In this document: positions 44,344 to 52,839 of the stretch, piece by piece
Layout: the number at the start of each line of letters is the position of its first letter
Position numbering within the stretch: the stretch's first letter is position 1
Source: an uncultured Phycisphaerales bacterium
Lineage (GTDB): Bacteria; Planctomycetota; Phycisphaerae; Phycisphaerales; SM1A02
Assembly (NCBI GenBank): GCA_905480395.1
Contig: CAJQQE010000032.1
Location: forward strand, 1-64,000
Reading direction: 5' to 3'
DNA: 64,000 nucleotides
Position numbers and translations under genes: made by a program
The notes under the pieces: model-generated
The model's database searches: none
What the model was told of the DNA's origin: nothing
The model's input: only the letters and a program-made list of their open reading frames with translations

Positions 44344-45612
44344 TCAGGACGGGTGAGGCCATCCCGAGTCGAACCAGCGGCCACCCAACATGACCCCCGC
44401 CGGGCCTGGCCCCGCGATTTCCACCCCGAGCGTTCGCTCGTCTTCGGTGTCCAGGAGAAGGAGATCTGCTCGCTTCCCAACCTCGAGCGAACCAACTTCA
44501 TGCTGGAGACCCAAGACGCAGGCCGCGTTGAATGTGGCGGCCGTGATCGCTTCGGCTGGTTTCAATCGACACTTCCGGCAGGCCAACGCGATGGCAAACG
44601 CCAAGGACGGGGAGGGGGCAGAGCCAGGGTTGAAATTACTTGCCACCGCCACCGCCCCGCCCAGATCAATCAACTCACGTCCCGCGGCATATCGATCGTC
44701 AAGTGAGAATCCGCTTGAAGGGAGCAGGACTCCGATCGTGTCGCTCGCAGCGAGAGAGGCCAGGTCTTCGGGCGTCGTGGCTTCGAGGTGATCAACGCTG
44801 CGGGCACCGAGTTCGATTGCCAGCCGAGTCATGCCCAGGGAGTTGAATTGATCGGTGTGGACGCGGACCGGGCACCCCAATTGAATGGCCGCCTCGAAGA
44901 GTCGTTGGCAATCCGAGACGGACCAGGCCGCTTCTTCGCAGTAGGCGTCGCAGACGATTCCCGGGACTGCGGCCGCGGCGGCCGGGAGGGCCTCATCGAT
45001 GATTCTCTCGATGGCCTGGCCAGGATCCTTGGCATCCGAATCGAGGGCATGGGCACCGAGGAAAGTCGGGACGACGATCTGCGGACTCTCCGCGCCGGCG
45101 GTCTGGATCGCGCGGAGCATTTTGAGCTCCGTCTTGGGATCTAACCCGTAGCCGGATTTCACTTCAATGGTGCCGGTACCCAGGCGGGCGGTCTGCTCCA
45201 GCCGCCGCCGGAGGGCGTGGACCAGATCGGTCTCGCTCGCCTCGCGGACACTTCGCACCGTGGACATGATGCCGCCGCCCGCGGCAAGAATCTCGAGATA
45301 ACCGGCTCCGCCCAGTCGTGCCTCAAACTCGTCGTGGCGGTTGCCAAGAAAGCACGCATGGGTGTGACAATCAACCATCGCGGGCATCACGACCCGCCCT
45401 GCAGCATCAATGACCCGGGTTTTCGGATCACTGGCCGGTGGAGTTCCCTCGCCCAATTCTACGATTCGCCCCTCCCGAACGAGAATCCACCCTCGTTCAA
45501 AGACCCCGAGTTTTGCCAGATCCGAGCCCCTCCGTGGGGCGTCGCCGGCACCTGCAAGGCTCAGGGTCAGGAGTCGGGCATTGGTCACAAGGATGGAAGC
45601 CGATTCGGTCAT
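44344..45612 (-). CDS. hutI: Imidazolonepropionase
   Basis: This third enzyme of histidine breakdown opens imidazolone-5-propionate to formiminoglutamate. The 422-aa amidohydrolase has the metal site 'VDCHTHACFLGNRHDEFEAR' (HxH) at about 75-94, 'AGGGIMSTVRSVREA', 'KSGYGLDPKTELKMLRAI', the later His in 'VRVHTDQFNSLG' and 'SVDHLEATT', and 'GVLLPSSGFSLDD'. No hutH or hutU is beside it. ATG at 45612 begins the usual family N-terminus; a longer frame adds 27 basic residues. It is divergent from the STAS gene across 137 bp. Confidence 0.93.
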   Translation of the reverse strand: MTESASILVTNARLLTLSLAGAGDAPRRGSDLAKLGVFERGWILVREGRIVELGEGTPPASDPKTRVIDAAGRVVMPAMVDCHTHACFLGNRHDEFEARLGGAGYLEILAAGGGIMSTVRSVREASETDLVHALRRRLEQTARLGTGTIEVKSGYGLDPKTELKMLRAIQTAGAESPQIVVPTFLGAHALDSDAKDPGQAIERIIDEALPAAAAAVPGIVCDAYCEEAAWSVSDCQRLFEAAIQLGCPVRVHTDQFNSLGMTRLAIELGARSVDHLEATTPEDLASLAASDTIGVLLPSSGFSLDDRYAAGRELIDLGGAVAVASNFNPGSAPSPSLAFAIALACRKCRLKPAEAITAATFNAACVLGLQHEVGSLEVGKRADLLLLDTEDERTLGVEIAGPGPAGVMLGGRWFDSGWPHPS

Positions 45613-45749
45613 AACGGAAACCCTAGCAATCCACTGGCGGTTCGATCGATTTCGTGGGCTCATGGGCCGGCATCGGGCGGGTAGACTGCCCACCCGCCGT
45701 TCGGGCCGACGTTCGAAATGCGGCCAAGTCCTTCGGAGTGATTTCTAGA

Positions 45750-46130
45750 ATGAGTAGCCCGCTTCCCGATCGCCACGCCACCAGTCTCGTTGAAATTACG
45801 CGTCGTGAAGGCGTTCTGCTCGTCAAACCGGCAGGTCCCAACATCGGCCAACGGGAGGCTCCGATTATTGAGCAGGAGGTTCTTCCCTATCTTGAAGAGA
45901 TGGGTAAGAGTCTCGATCATCTGGTCGTGGATCTCTCGGCCGTCACTTTCATGTCGTCCATGGGGTTGGGCATGTGCATCTCGTTCCGGAACAAGGCCGC
46001 GGCGTCCAAGTCCGACTCGATTTTGTTCGGGGTCTGCAAGGAACTGCTTGGCCTGCTTTCGATGATGAAAATCGAAAAGCTCTACAAGATCGCCAAGGAC
46101 CAGACGCATCTCGACAAACTCTTGAAGTGA
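45750..46130 (+). CDS. STAS-domain protein (anti-anti-sigma type)
   Basis: This 126-aa single STAS domain has beta strands ('GVLLVKPAGPNIGQ', 'HLVVDLSAVTFMSSMGLGMC') and the conserved Ser in 'FMSSMGLG', which in SpoIIAA-like proteins is phosphorylated to switch binding to an anti-sigma kinase. It keeps the phosphorylatable Ser, so a phospho-switch is plausible, but no RsbW-like kinase or PP2C phosphatase is encoded nearby. The start has GGAG 11 nt upstream. Confidence 0.85.
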   Translation: MSSPLPDRHATSLVEITRREGVLLVKPAGPNIGQREAPIIEQEVLPYLEEMGKSLDHLVVDLSAVTFMSSMGLGMCISFRNKAAASKSDSILFGVCKELLGLLSMMKIEKLYKIAKDQTHLDKLLK

Positions 46131-46150
46131 ACGGCGGGTCCGATCAGATC

Positions 46151-46210
46151 AGGTCGGCACAGTTCGGCACAGGTCGGCACAGGTCGGCGCAGGTCGGCAC
46201 AGGTCGGCGC
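46151..46210. repeat. 10-bp minisatellite, six copies of AGGTCGGCAC type
   Basis: Six consecutive 10-bp units (AGGTCGGCAC, AGTTCGGCAC, AGGTCGGCAC, AGGTCGGCGC, AGGTCGGCAC, AGGTCGGCGC) lie in the 121-bp gap between the convergent STAS and ChaN-like genes. Confidence 0.95.
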
Positions 46211-46251
46211 ATGCCTCGTTCAGGCACGGTCCATGCGGCCGTGATTGAGCT

Positions 46252-47256
46252 TCAATCAGTCGACGTTGTCTCAGGTGTATAGACCACCAGGTTTCCGATG
46301 CCACGATCGTCTGCGTTGAGACCGTCGATCGCCCCCCCTCGACGAATGCAACTGATGACCAGGATCTCGGCATCGGGGCGAAGGCGTCGAAGTTCGCCGA
46401 TGGTCCCACCCTCGAAATCACTGTGAAACCGGCCAACGAGATGAATGATCCGGTTGATCTTCGGATCGTCCATCGCGGTATTGATCGATCTCGCCATCGT
46501 CACGTCCCAGACCTGTTGGCTTCGGAACGTCGCGATGATCGCGGCCTCTTCGATGTCATCTCCCCGAAATCCACGCATCGTTTCGGCAAACCGATCGTAG
46601 TACGGACCATCGTCGAGCGATTCGGGAACATCGAACCAACATCGCTCTTCGTCCGGGAGAGCCCGAAGCACGTCGTAGCCTTCCTTTCGAGCCCGAGAGA
46701 CGTATCGTCGCGGTGCGTTGGCGGCAATGATTGGCGCCGATTCAATCTTTGCCGCGTCTAGGATCGGCTGATAGAAGCGATACCAACCTTCTTCGCCACC
46801 CCAGCTCCGACTGCCCGTCTGTTCGACGAACTCGTCGGTTTCCAGTGTCCCAATGAGCCAGGCCTCCACCAACGGCTGTTCGTCGCGTTCGAGCATTTCC
46901 AGGGAGAGGGCAGCGTCATCACTCGCGGCCAGGACTGCTCGGAGGAGTTCGAGTTGAAGGGCGTGGGCAGCGGGATCGTCGTGTTCTTCGCCGATCACGA
47001 TGATCTCGGCGGCTTTGGACTGGGTGATCAGTTCGTTCCAAGTCACCGTGTCGCCGGTCAACCCATCGAAGATTGGGAGCGTGCGAGGATCTGGTGGCGG
47101 CGGCGGACCCGCTGGAAGCGTGGCGCATCCAGACGAGAAGCCCACGGCCAGCAACAGGAGCATTGTGATCGTGCTGCCGGTGATGGTTCGAGGGTGCGAG
47201 CGTTGGCCGCATGGGATCTGGGAGACCGAAACCGGGTTTCTATCCATGGTGTTCAT
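46252..47256 (-). CDS. ChaN-like lipoprotein (haem-binding/TIKI superfamily)
   Basis: This 334-aa protein has a lipoprotein signal peptide ending in FSSGC at about residues 39-43, followed by a Pro-rich linker. The body matches ChaN/DUF399: 'VIGEEHDDPAAHALQLELLR' (GEEHD near residue 85), 'LSLEMLERDEQPLVEAWLIG', 'PIIAANAPRRYVSRARKEGY', and a late His in 'IIHLVGRFHSDFEGGT'. Such proteins bind haem, and related TIKI proteins are metallopeptidases that use GEEH-type residues. Outer-membrane anchoring is inferred. ATG at 47256 is followed by a second Met three residues later; either could be used. It is divergent from the cysteine-rich protein gene. Confidence 0.85.
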   Translation of the reverse strand: MNTMDRNPVSVSQIPCGQRSHPRTITGSTITMLLLLAVGFSSGCATLPAGPPPPPDPRTLPIFDGLTGDTVTWNELITQSKAAEIIVIGEEHDDPAAHALQLELLRAVLAASDDAALSLEMLERDEQPLVEAWLIGTLETDEFVEQTGSRSWGGEEGWYRFYQPILDAAKIESAPIIAANAPRRYVSRARKEGYDVLRALPDEERCWFDVPESLDDGPYYDRFAETMRGFRGDDIEEAAIIATFRSQQVWDVTMARSINTAMDDPKINRIIHLVGRFHSDFEGGTIGELRRLRPDAEILVISCIRRGGAIDGLNADDRGIGNLVVYTPETTSTD

Positions 47257-47411
47257 TGTGGCTCTTTTTCGGAACTCGAAGGGTCGAGTTGTGACTTTTG
47301 GTGGGGTCGTGAGGATCAGGTTCCGTGGCTCGGAAGCTCCAAGGGGGGGGCTTCTTGGATTCACAGCCAAGGGTGGCATACTCGATCAAGACTTGGAGAA
47401 GTCACTTTCTC

Positions 47412-49154
47412 ATGCGCTGCGAAACCTCATCATCCCCATCATCATCGATCCGGGGCTTCAACGTCGCTCGATTGATCGCCGTCATCTTCCTGGCCGCGGG
47501 GGTCCTTTCTCGGCCAGGCAGCCTGACATCCTTGTTTTCGTGGTCAGCCGCATCCGCTCATGCATCCACACCGCTCGGTGACGATGAGGCGTCCTTCTGT
47601 CTGCTCCATCACGAGCCCTTCGAGTCCTTTTCGGCCCCGCAAGATGTTGAGGGATCCAGGTTTTCGATCGATTGGTGCGAGAACGGAGGCACCGTGGCAT
47701 CGAGCGGTTTTTGTCCGACGGGCCAGATGTATCGGCTGGAGCCGGCGAGCCAACTCGGGGCGCGTTTCTCGTCCACGGTGGGATGCGGTCGCTTCCGCAT
47801 TGGATTTGTCGCGTCGAGCCTCTTCGACACTTGGTCGAGGATCGAAATCGGCCCCGCCAACGCCGGGTGCGATGGACCCATCGTGCAGTCCGTGATGATC
47901 GACGTGGCGAAGGGTGAATGCCGGCAGTTTGTAATCGAATACCTTCTGGATGAGGCGGACGATGGCGAGGAGATTGCGATCCGGTGGATTCATGGAGGTG
48001 GAACGGGTGTTCTCTTGCTTGATGAAATCACCTTTGAAGGCATCGCCTGTTGTGATGACGCGGCGCATGCTTGCTGCGAGACGGGCGGACCGGGCTGCGA
48101 TGACGCGATCATTCAGGCGTGTGTCTGCGACCAAGATCCATTTTGCTGCGAAACCGAGTGGGATGAACTCTGCGTCGCGGCGATCGCCGCCGGGGGATGT
48201 GGGTCTTGTGCCGAAACGTGTGCCCTTGGACTGGAAACCGACTTTGGCAACCTTTACATTCCGGGTGGGATCTGCGGTGCGTTGCCGGAGTTGTTTGACG
48301 CCTGCTTCGGTGACGGCCCGTACTTGACCACCTCGGGCGGGTGCGCCGGCCGCGGCGACGCGGCCCTCCGTTTCGGCGGTGGATTTCCATGGTCGACGGC
48401 GGAAACTCGATGCATCGACTTCGGCGCTAGTACCACGGCCACCCTCTCCTTCCAATGTTCCACGGGGTTCGGGGTCGCCGGGCCCGTGATCGAAGCTCGT
48501 TGGCTGGATCTGGACCCGGTCGAGATTTTTCGAGTGCCCTTTGGAAGCGATGCGGAGTGTCAGGTTCATACGGTTGATCTGACCCCCTTCATCGGTCTGC
48601 CGGAGTTCCGGCTTCGGCTCCGCTCCGGATCGACGGTTGGAGACGCCACGCGAATCGATGATCTGAGGATCGAATTCGATCTGGCTCACGATGCCTGTGT
48701 CGTTGGGGCGCCGGGATGCTCGGATCCAATTCTGGAGTCTTGCGTCTGCAAGCTCGATCCGTACTGCTGCGAAGTGGCCTGGGACGATTCCTGTATCACG
48801 ATTTCGGCGACGGTCTGCGGTGCGGATTGCGGTATCCCGAGCTGCGGGACGGGCGGTGCGTGCAGCCAATCGCGACCGGTTCCAGGCTGTGACGACGCGG
48901 CCTGTTGCAGCGCGGTCTGCCTCAAGGATCCCTTTTGTTGCATTGTCAGCTGGGATGAGTCGTGCGTGGAAGCGCAGGTGATCGCATGCGAACCTGCGGT
49001 GGAGGGTGACTTGAACGGTGACGGCCGAGTGGATGGCGCCGATCTTGGCCTTCTCCTCTCCGACTGGGGCAGTTTGGATTCCGAGGCGGATCTCGACGGG
49101 AGCGGCTTGGTCGACGGCGGGGACCTGGGGTTGATTCTTGCTTTCTGGAGTTGA
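47412..49154 (+). CDS. Secreted cysteine-rich protein with C-terminal dockerin-like module
   Basis: This 580-aa exported protein has an N-terminal signal region with hydrophobic core 'LIAVIFLAAGVLS'. Two beta-sandwich-like regions (about 60-220 and 300-440) alternate with three cysteine-rich units: 'GCDDAIIQACVCDQDPFCCE' + 'WDELC', 'GCSDPILESCVCKLDPYCCE' + 'WDDSC', and 'GCDDAACCSAVCLKDPFCCI' + 'WDESC'. The last about 50 residues carry two DxNxDGxxDxxD-type calcium loops ('DLNGDGRVDGADLGLLLSDW', 'DLDGSGLVDGGDLGLILAFW'), a dockerin-like pair. In planctomycetes such modules are common on surface or secreted proteins. The function is unknown. The ATG is the one that gives a signal peptide. Confidence 0.8.
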   Translation: MRCETSSSPSSSIRGFNVARLIAVIFLAAGVLSRPGSLTSLFSWSAASAHASTPLGDDEASFCLLHHEPFESFSAPQDVEGSRFSIDWCENGGTVASSGFCPTGQMYRLEPASQLGARFSSTVGCGRFRIGFVASSLFDTWSRIEIGPANAGCDGPIVQSVMIDVAKGECRQFVIEYLLDEADDGEEIAIRWIHGGGTGVLLLDEITFEGIACCDDAAHACCETGGPGCDDAIIQACVCDQDPFCCETEWDELCVAAIAAGGCGSCAETCALGLETDFGNLYIPGGICGALPELFDACFGDGPYLTTSGGCAGRGDAALRFGGGFPWSTAETRCIDFGASTTATLSFQCSTGFGVAGPVIEARWLDLDPVEIFRVPFGSDAECQVHTVDLTPFIGLPEFRLRLRSGSTVGDATRIDDLRIEFDLAHDACVVGAPGCSDPILESCVCKLDPYCCEVAWDDSCITISATVCGADCGIPSCGTGGACSQSRPVPGCDDAACCSAVCLKDPFCCIVSWDESCVEAQVIACEPAVEGDLNGDGRVDGADLGLLLSDWGSLDSEADLDGSGLVDGGDLGLILAFWS

Positions 49155-49207
49155 AGGCATGGCAGTCACCTGCAACAAGGTCGTCTGCTTCGTTACACTT
49201 CGTCCCC

Positions 49208-50053
49208 ATGTCAAAGCGCAAAGACAAGAAGAAGAAATCTCAGAAGTCGACCGAAGGTTGGCGGTCAGCGAAGACCTCGGACCGTCATGAGCTTTATGAG
49301 CTCTCGGTTCAGAACGTCGAGGGCGAAATCGACTTTGTCGACAAGGTCTGGGAACGCCTGAGAGATCGGAAGGCCCAGAGGATCCGTGAGGACTTCTGCG
49401 GTACTTTCGCGGCCGCCTGTGAGTGGATCCGCCGACGGGATGACAACACCGCCGTCGGCGTCGATCTCAGCCGCGAAGTGCTCGATTGGGGCCGCCAGCG
49501 GAATCTCCCGGAACTCACGAAAGACCAGATCGATCGCCTCGAGATCCTCGAGAAGGACGTGCGATCCTCTGGCGTGAGCGAAGTTGATTCCGTGCTCGCC
49601 ATGAATTTCAGCTACTTCCTGTTCAAGACCCGGAAAGAACTCCTCGAGTATTTCAAGACGGTCCGTGGGTCACTGGCTGAGGATGGCATCTTCATCTGCG
49701 ATGCATACGGCGGCAGCGATTCATTCACGGAGATGGAGGAAGAGCGTCATCTGGACGGCTTTACCTACGTCTGGGATCAAAATTATTACAACCCCGTGAC
49801 TGGCGATGTGGTCAACCACATTCATTTTCGTTTCCCCGACGGATCCTCCATGGACGAGGCGTTCACCTACGAGTGGCGGCTCTGGACCATTCCCGAAATT
49901 CGGGAGCTTCTGACCGAAGCAGGCTTCGGCAAGGTGACCGTCTGGTGGGAAGGCGATGATGAGGCCGGCGAAGAAGGTGACGGAGAATTCGAGCCTTCAG
50001 AGCGTGGGGAGGCGTGTCCGGGTTGGATTGCGTACCTCACCGCCGAAAGGTGA
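49208..50053 (+). CDS. Class I SAM-dependent methyltransferase
   Basis: This 281-aa protein has a very basic first 15 residues (Lys-rich), then a Rossmann methyltransferase core: 'IREDFCGTFAAACEWIR' replaces the usual motif I, strand 2 ends 'TAVGVDLSREVLDWGRQR', then 'VDSVLAMNFSYFLF' (motif IV region) and 'SLAEDGIFICDAYGGSDSFT'. Motif I lacks the standard GxGxG, reading DFCGTFA. The substrate is unknown. The C-terminus is acidic. It follows the dockerin protein by 53 bp in the same direction. Confidence 0.85.
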   Translation: MSKRKDKKKKSQKSTEGWRSAKTSDRHELYELSVQNVEGEIDFVDKVWERLRDRKAQRIREDFCGTFAAACEWIRRRDDNTAVGVDLSREVLDWGRQRNLPELTKDQIDRLEILEKDVRSSGVSEVDSVLAMNFSYFLFKTRKELLEYFKTVRGSLAEDGIFICDAYGGSDSFTEMEEERHLDGFTYVWDQNYYNPVTGDVVNHIHFRFPDGSSMDEAFTYEWRLWTIPEIRELLTEAGFGKVTVWWEGDDEAGEEGDGEFEPSERGEACPGWIAYLTAER

Positions 50054-50080
50054 TCGATTGAGAGGCTGTGTGCGCGCGAG

Positions 50081-50200
50081 ACGGCATCTCAGGGTATCTC
50101 ATGGCATCTCACGGCATCTCAGCATCTCACGGCATCTCACGGCATCTCACGGCATCTCACGGCATCTCACGGCATCTCACGGCATCTCATTGCATCTCAC
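50081..50200. repeat. 10-bp minisatellite, about 12 copies of ACGGCATCTC type
   Basis: About twelve 10-bp units run from 50081 to 50200, most identical, with one 8-bp unit near 50121. They lie between the methyltransferase stop and the polyprenyl synthase start. Confidence 0.95.
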
Positions 50201-50258
50201 GGCACCGAGCAGCGAACCGCCCCCCGGTGAAGAACTTGATAGAGACACCGAAAATCGC

Positions 50259-51251
50259 ATGATCGAACTCGACCCGAAACACGACCGATTCCTCCAGCCC
50301 TTGATGGCGACGCTCGAACAGGTCGCCGCCATCTTCGAGCGGCAGTTGGCGAGTGAGTTTCCGGCGGTGGAGTCTCTGTGCAGTCATGTGAGCCGGTATC
50401 GCGGCAAAATGCTTCGCCCCACGCTCACGCTTCTATCCGGGGTGGCCGCGGCCGATGGTGACCTTGGCGTCCTCGAATCAGATGACCTGCGGCGGCTCTC
50501 GGCGGTGTTCGAGATGATCCACATGGCCACGCTGGTTCATGACGACGTCCTGGACGAAGCGGACCAGAGACGAGGCGGCGAGACGGTCAATCGGCTGAAT
50601 GACAACGAGACGGCGGTGATGCTGGGCGACTACCTCATCTCGAACGCCTTCCATCTGGCGGCGACGATCGGCGACGCGGATCTGACCGAGCGAATCGGTC
50701 GGGTGACCAACACGCTCTGCGAAGGCGAGTTGATCCAACTCCATCATCGAGATGATCTGGGGCTCGATCTAGAGACCTACCTCGCGACGATTCGCCGCAA
50801 GACGGCGGTTCTGGTCGGTGCCTGCGGCCAACTGGGCGCGCGGGTGGCCGGTGGTACTGAAGAAACAGCCGCCGCCCTCGGGATCTTCGGAGAGCATTTG
50901 GGCGTGGCGTTCCAGATTCGAGACGATGTCTTCGACCTGGAGGGCGAGACCGAAGTGGTTGGAAAAAGCGTGGGGCGTGATCTCGCGAAAGGGAAGCTCA
51001 CGCTCCCGATGATCATCCTGCTCGATTCCGCCGAAACCGTCACGTTCGCAGATGCGGTCGAGGCGTTCCGTCAGCGGGATGCTTCTGCGGTGCTTCAACT
51101 TCTTCGCGACGCGGACGCGACCGGTAAAGCCATCGCATTCGCGGTCGAACAGGTGGAGGCCGCGAAATCTGCGATCGAAGGCCTGCCCTTGGGCGGAACC
51201 GAAGATCTGCTTCGGGATCTCGCCGATTCCGTCGTCGATCGAAGTCACTGA
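50259..51251 (+). CDS. Polyprenyl diphosphate synthase
   Basis: This 330-aa trans-isoprenyl diphosphate synthase probably makes a long chain for a quinone (octaprenyl/heptaprenyl type). Both Asp-rich motifs are present: 'HDDVLDEADQRRG' at about 87-99 and 'IRDDVFDLEGE' at about 221-231, along with 'GGKMLRP'-like 'RGKMLRPTLTLLSG' and 'GRDLAKGKLTLPMI'. Chain length cannot be read safely, but small residues before the first motif ('FEMIHMATLV') fit long products. ATG at 50259 is the family-like start; the frame stays open upstream only because it runs through the 10-bp repeat. Confidence 0.93.
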   Translation: MIELDPKHDRFLQPLMATLEQVAAIFERQLASEFPAVESLCSHVSRYRGKMLRPTLTLLSGVAAADGDLGVLESDDLRRLSAVFEMIHMATLVHDDVLDEADQRRGGETVNRLNDNETAVMLGDYLISNAFHLAATIGDADLTERIGRVTNTLCEGELIQLHHRDDLGLDLETYLATIRRKTAVLVGACGQLGARVAGGTEETAAALGIFGEHLGVAFQIRDDVFDLEGETEVVGKSVGRDLAKGKLTLPMIILLDSAETVTFADAVEAFRQRDASAVLQLLRDADATGKAIAFAVEQVEAAKSAIEGLPLGGTEDLLRDLADSVVDRSH

Positions 51252-51347
51252 ACGCCATTGGTCATTCAGAATCACCTCGCGACCAAGCGCATGATCCGTT
51301 GAAGTGGATCGTGCCGGAGGCTTCGCAGTCCGGCTGATGGGTTGGAT

Positions 51348-51424
51348 CTCTTCGCCATCTCTTCGCCATCCCGTCGCCATCCCGTCGCCATCTCATCGCC
51401 ATGCAGTCGCTACGCCGTCGACAT
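51348..51424. repeat. 11-bp minisatellite, seven copies of CTCTTCGCCAT type
   Basis: Seven 11-bp units (CTCTTCGCCAT x2, CCCGTCGCCAT x2, CTCATCGCCAT, GCAGTCGCTAC, GCCGTCGACAT) decay to the right. They lie between the convergent polyprenyl synthase and TlpA-like genes. Confidence 0.92.
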
Positions 51425-51454
51425 CCGGACGAGCAAAGGCTGAACGCATTCGAT

Positions 51455-52633
51455 TTAGCGTCGTTGGCTGGCCCAGCGTGCGGGGGGCGTCCCGGGCGAT
51501 TTTGGATTTGAAGATTCGCTCGCGATGCCGGGATCCGCCGCGATGATCGCCGCCACGATGCTGGAGGTCAGCGAGGCGGGGTGGCCCTGCCATCGAACGA
51601 CCCAATCTGTCGACATGACGGCGACAAAGGGGATTCCTCGGACGTTGAACGCCGACTTCATCCGGCCCTTTGGATCGAGGGCAAGGGCATACCGAAAGTC
51701 GGATCCTTTGAGGTTCTTCTTTTCAATTCCAGTTTCGAAGGCGGACTTTGATTCGTCGGAAATGCCAACGCATTCGACCTTGCCTCGGAACTGCTCTGCG
51801 AGTTGATTCATGTGGGGAATGGCCTTGATGCATGGTCCGCACCAGGTCGCCCAGAAGTCGATGATCGCGATTTTTCCGCGGGCGTCGGGTTCCGGCGAGA
51901 TCCAGCGGTCAACCACGAAGGGGGGGGCGGTTCTCCCGCGAAGATCGCTTGCGGCACCGGCGCTGCCGGTCATTGGTGGGTAGGTCCCTCGCGGCGTGGC
52001 GGTGGATGCGTCGGGCACCGGCCGGGGTTGAGGCTTGACGGTGGGATCAAACGCGAGCGTCAGGAGATGGGTCACGGCGCTGGCCGCGCCTCGGTCCGTG
52101 AGCCCGGCGTAGCGGATCGTGCCGGATCGATCGACAATGACATTGACTGGAAGTTTGAAGGCCCCGAGCTGATCACAGAAGGCGCCTGAAGTATCGACTG
52201 CGACCGGAAAGGCCGGCTTCGCCCGAGTGCAGAATCGCGCCGACTTCTCCTCATCCTGAGGCGTATGAACGAGGATCACTTCCACGTCGTCGCGTTGGGC
52301 GAGATCGCCAAGGCTTCGACCGAGTTTTTTGGGAATTCCGCGGCCGAGCGAGGTGCCGCATGTCCAGGTTTGCAGCACGATTTCTTTTCCTCGGAGTTTT
52401 TCCATCGAGACTTCCGACGGGGCGCCGATCCAGGTGAGTCCCTCCGGAAATGCCGGAACCTCAAACCCGATGCCCGCCTCTGCGGCGGCCCGATCCTGAT
52501 CCGGAAGCCGATCCTTCCACTTTGATTCGTCCTCTTGGACGATCGTGGGCACCGCAGACGCCAGGCCGGTCGCGGGGGCCAAAGAGAGCGAGGGAAGGGA
52601 GATCAGGATCGCGGTGCCGAGGACTTGAAGCAT
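51455..52633 (-). CDS. Exported protein with tandem thioredoxin-like domains (TlpA/ResA type)
   Basis: This 392-aa protein has a signal peptide at about 1-26. The first thioredoxin-like domain (about 60-190) has lost the active-site pair: 'QTWTCGTSLGRGIP' has one Cys only. After a Pro/Thr linker the second domain (about 235-365) is intact, with 'WATWCGPCIKAIP' (WCxxC) and the cis-Pro in 'VRGIPFVAVM'. TlpA-type proteins reduce or isomerise thiols in the periplasm, often for cytochrome c or copper sites. The degenerate domain may bind a partner. AAGGA stands 9 nt before the ATG. The Pro/Ser tail ends 31 bp from the 11-bp minisatellite. Confidence 0.88.
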   Translation of the reverse strand: MLQVLGTAILISLPSLSLAPATGLASAVPTIVQEDESKWKDRLPDQDRAAAEAGIGFEVPAFPEGLTWIGAPSEVSMEKLRGKEIVLQTWTCGTSLGRGIPKKLGRSLGDLAQRDDVEVILVHTPQDEEKSARFCTRAKPAFPVAVDTSGAFCDQLGAFKLPVNVIVDRSGTIRYAGLTDRGAASAVTHLLTLAFDPTVKPQPRPVPDASTATPRGTYPPMTGSAGAASDLRGRTAPPFVVDRWISPEPDARGKIAIIDFWATWCGPCIKAIPHMNQLAEQFRGKVECVGISDESKSAFETGIEKKNLKGSDFRYALALDPKGRMKSAFNVRGIPFVAVMSTDWVVRWQGHPASLTSSIVAAIIAADPGIASESSNPKSPGTPPARWASQRR

Positions 52634-52839
52634 CTAGGGAGTTCCTTCGAAGGGGCGGAGAGCACATCGTTGCGTTCTCGTGTGGACGCTGGTCGAATCG
52701 GCGAGGGGGATCGCAGAATTCGATTGGCAACGGCATGTTCGCCGACGCGGTTGAAACATCCTACGACCCGGCGCGGTGATTTCACAATGTTCCCGCATTG
52801 AATCTCTCAAGGATGGACCGCAGGGAGGGTCCCGGGATC

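Noticed and set aside
50081-51424. CRISPR array
   Set aside because: The repeats are 10-11 bp with no spacers between them, and no cas gene is present.
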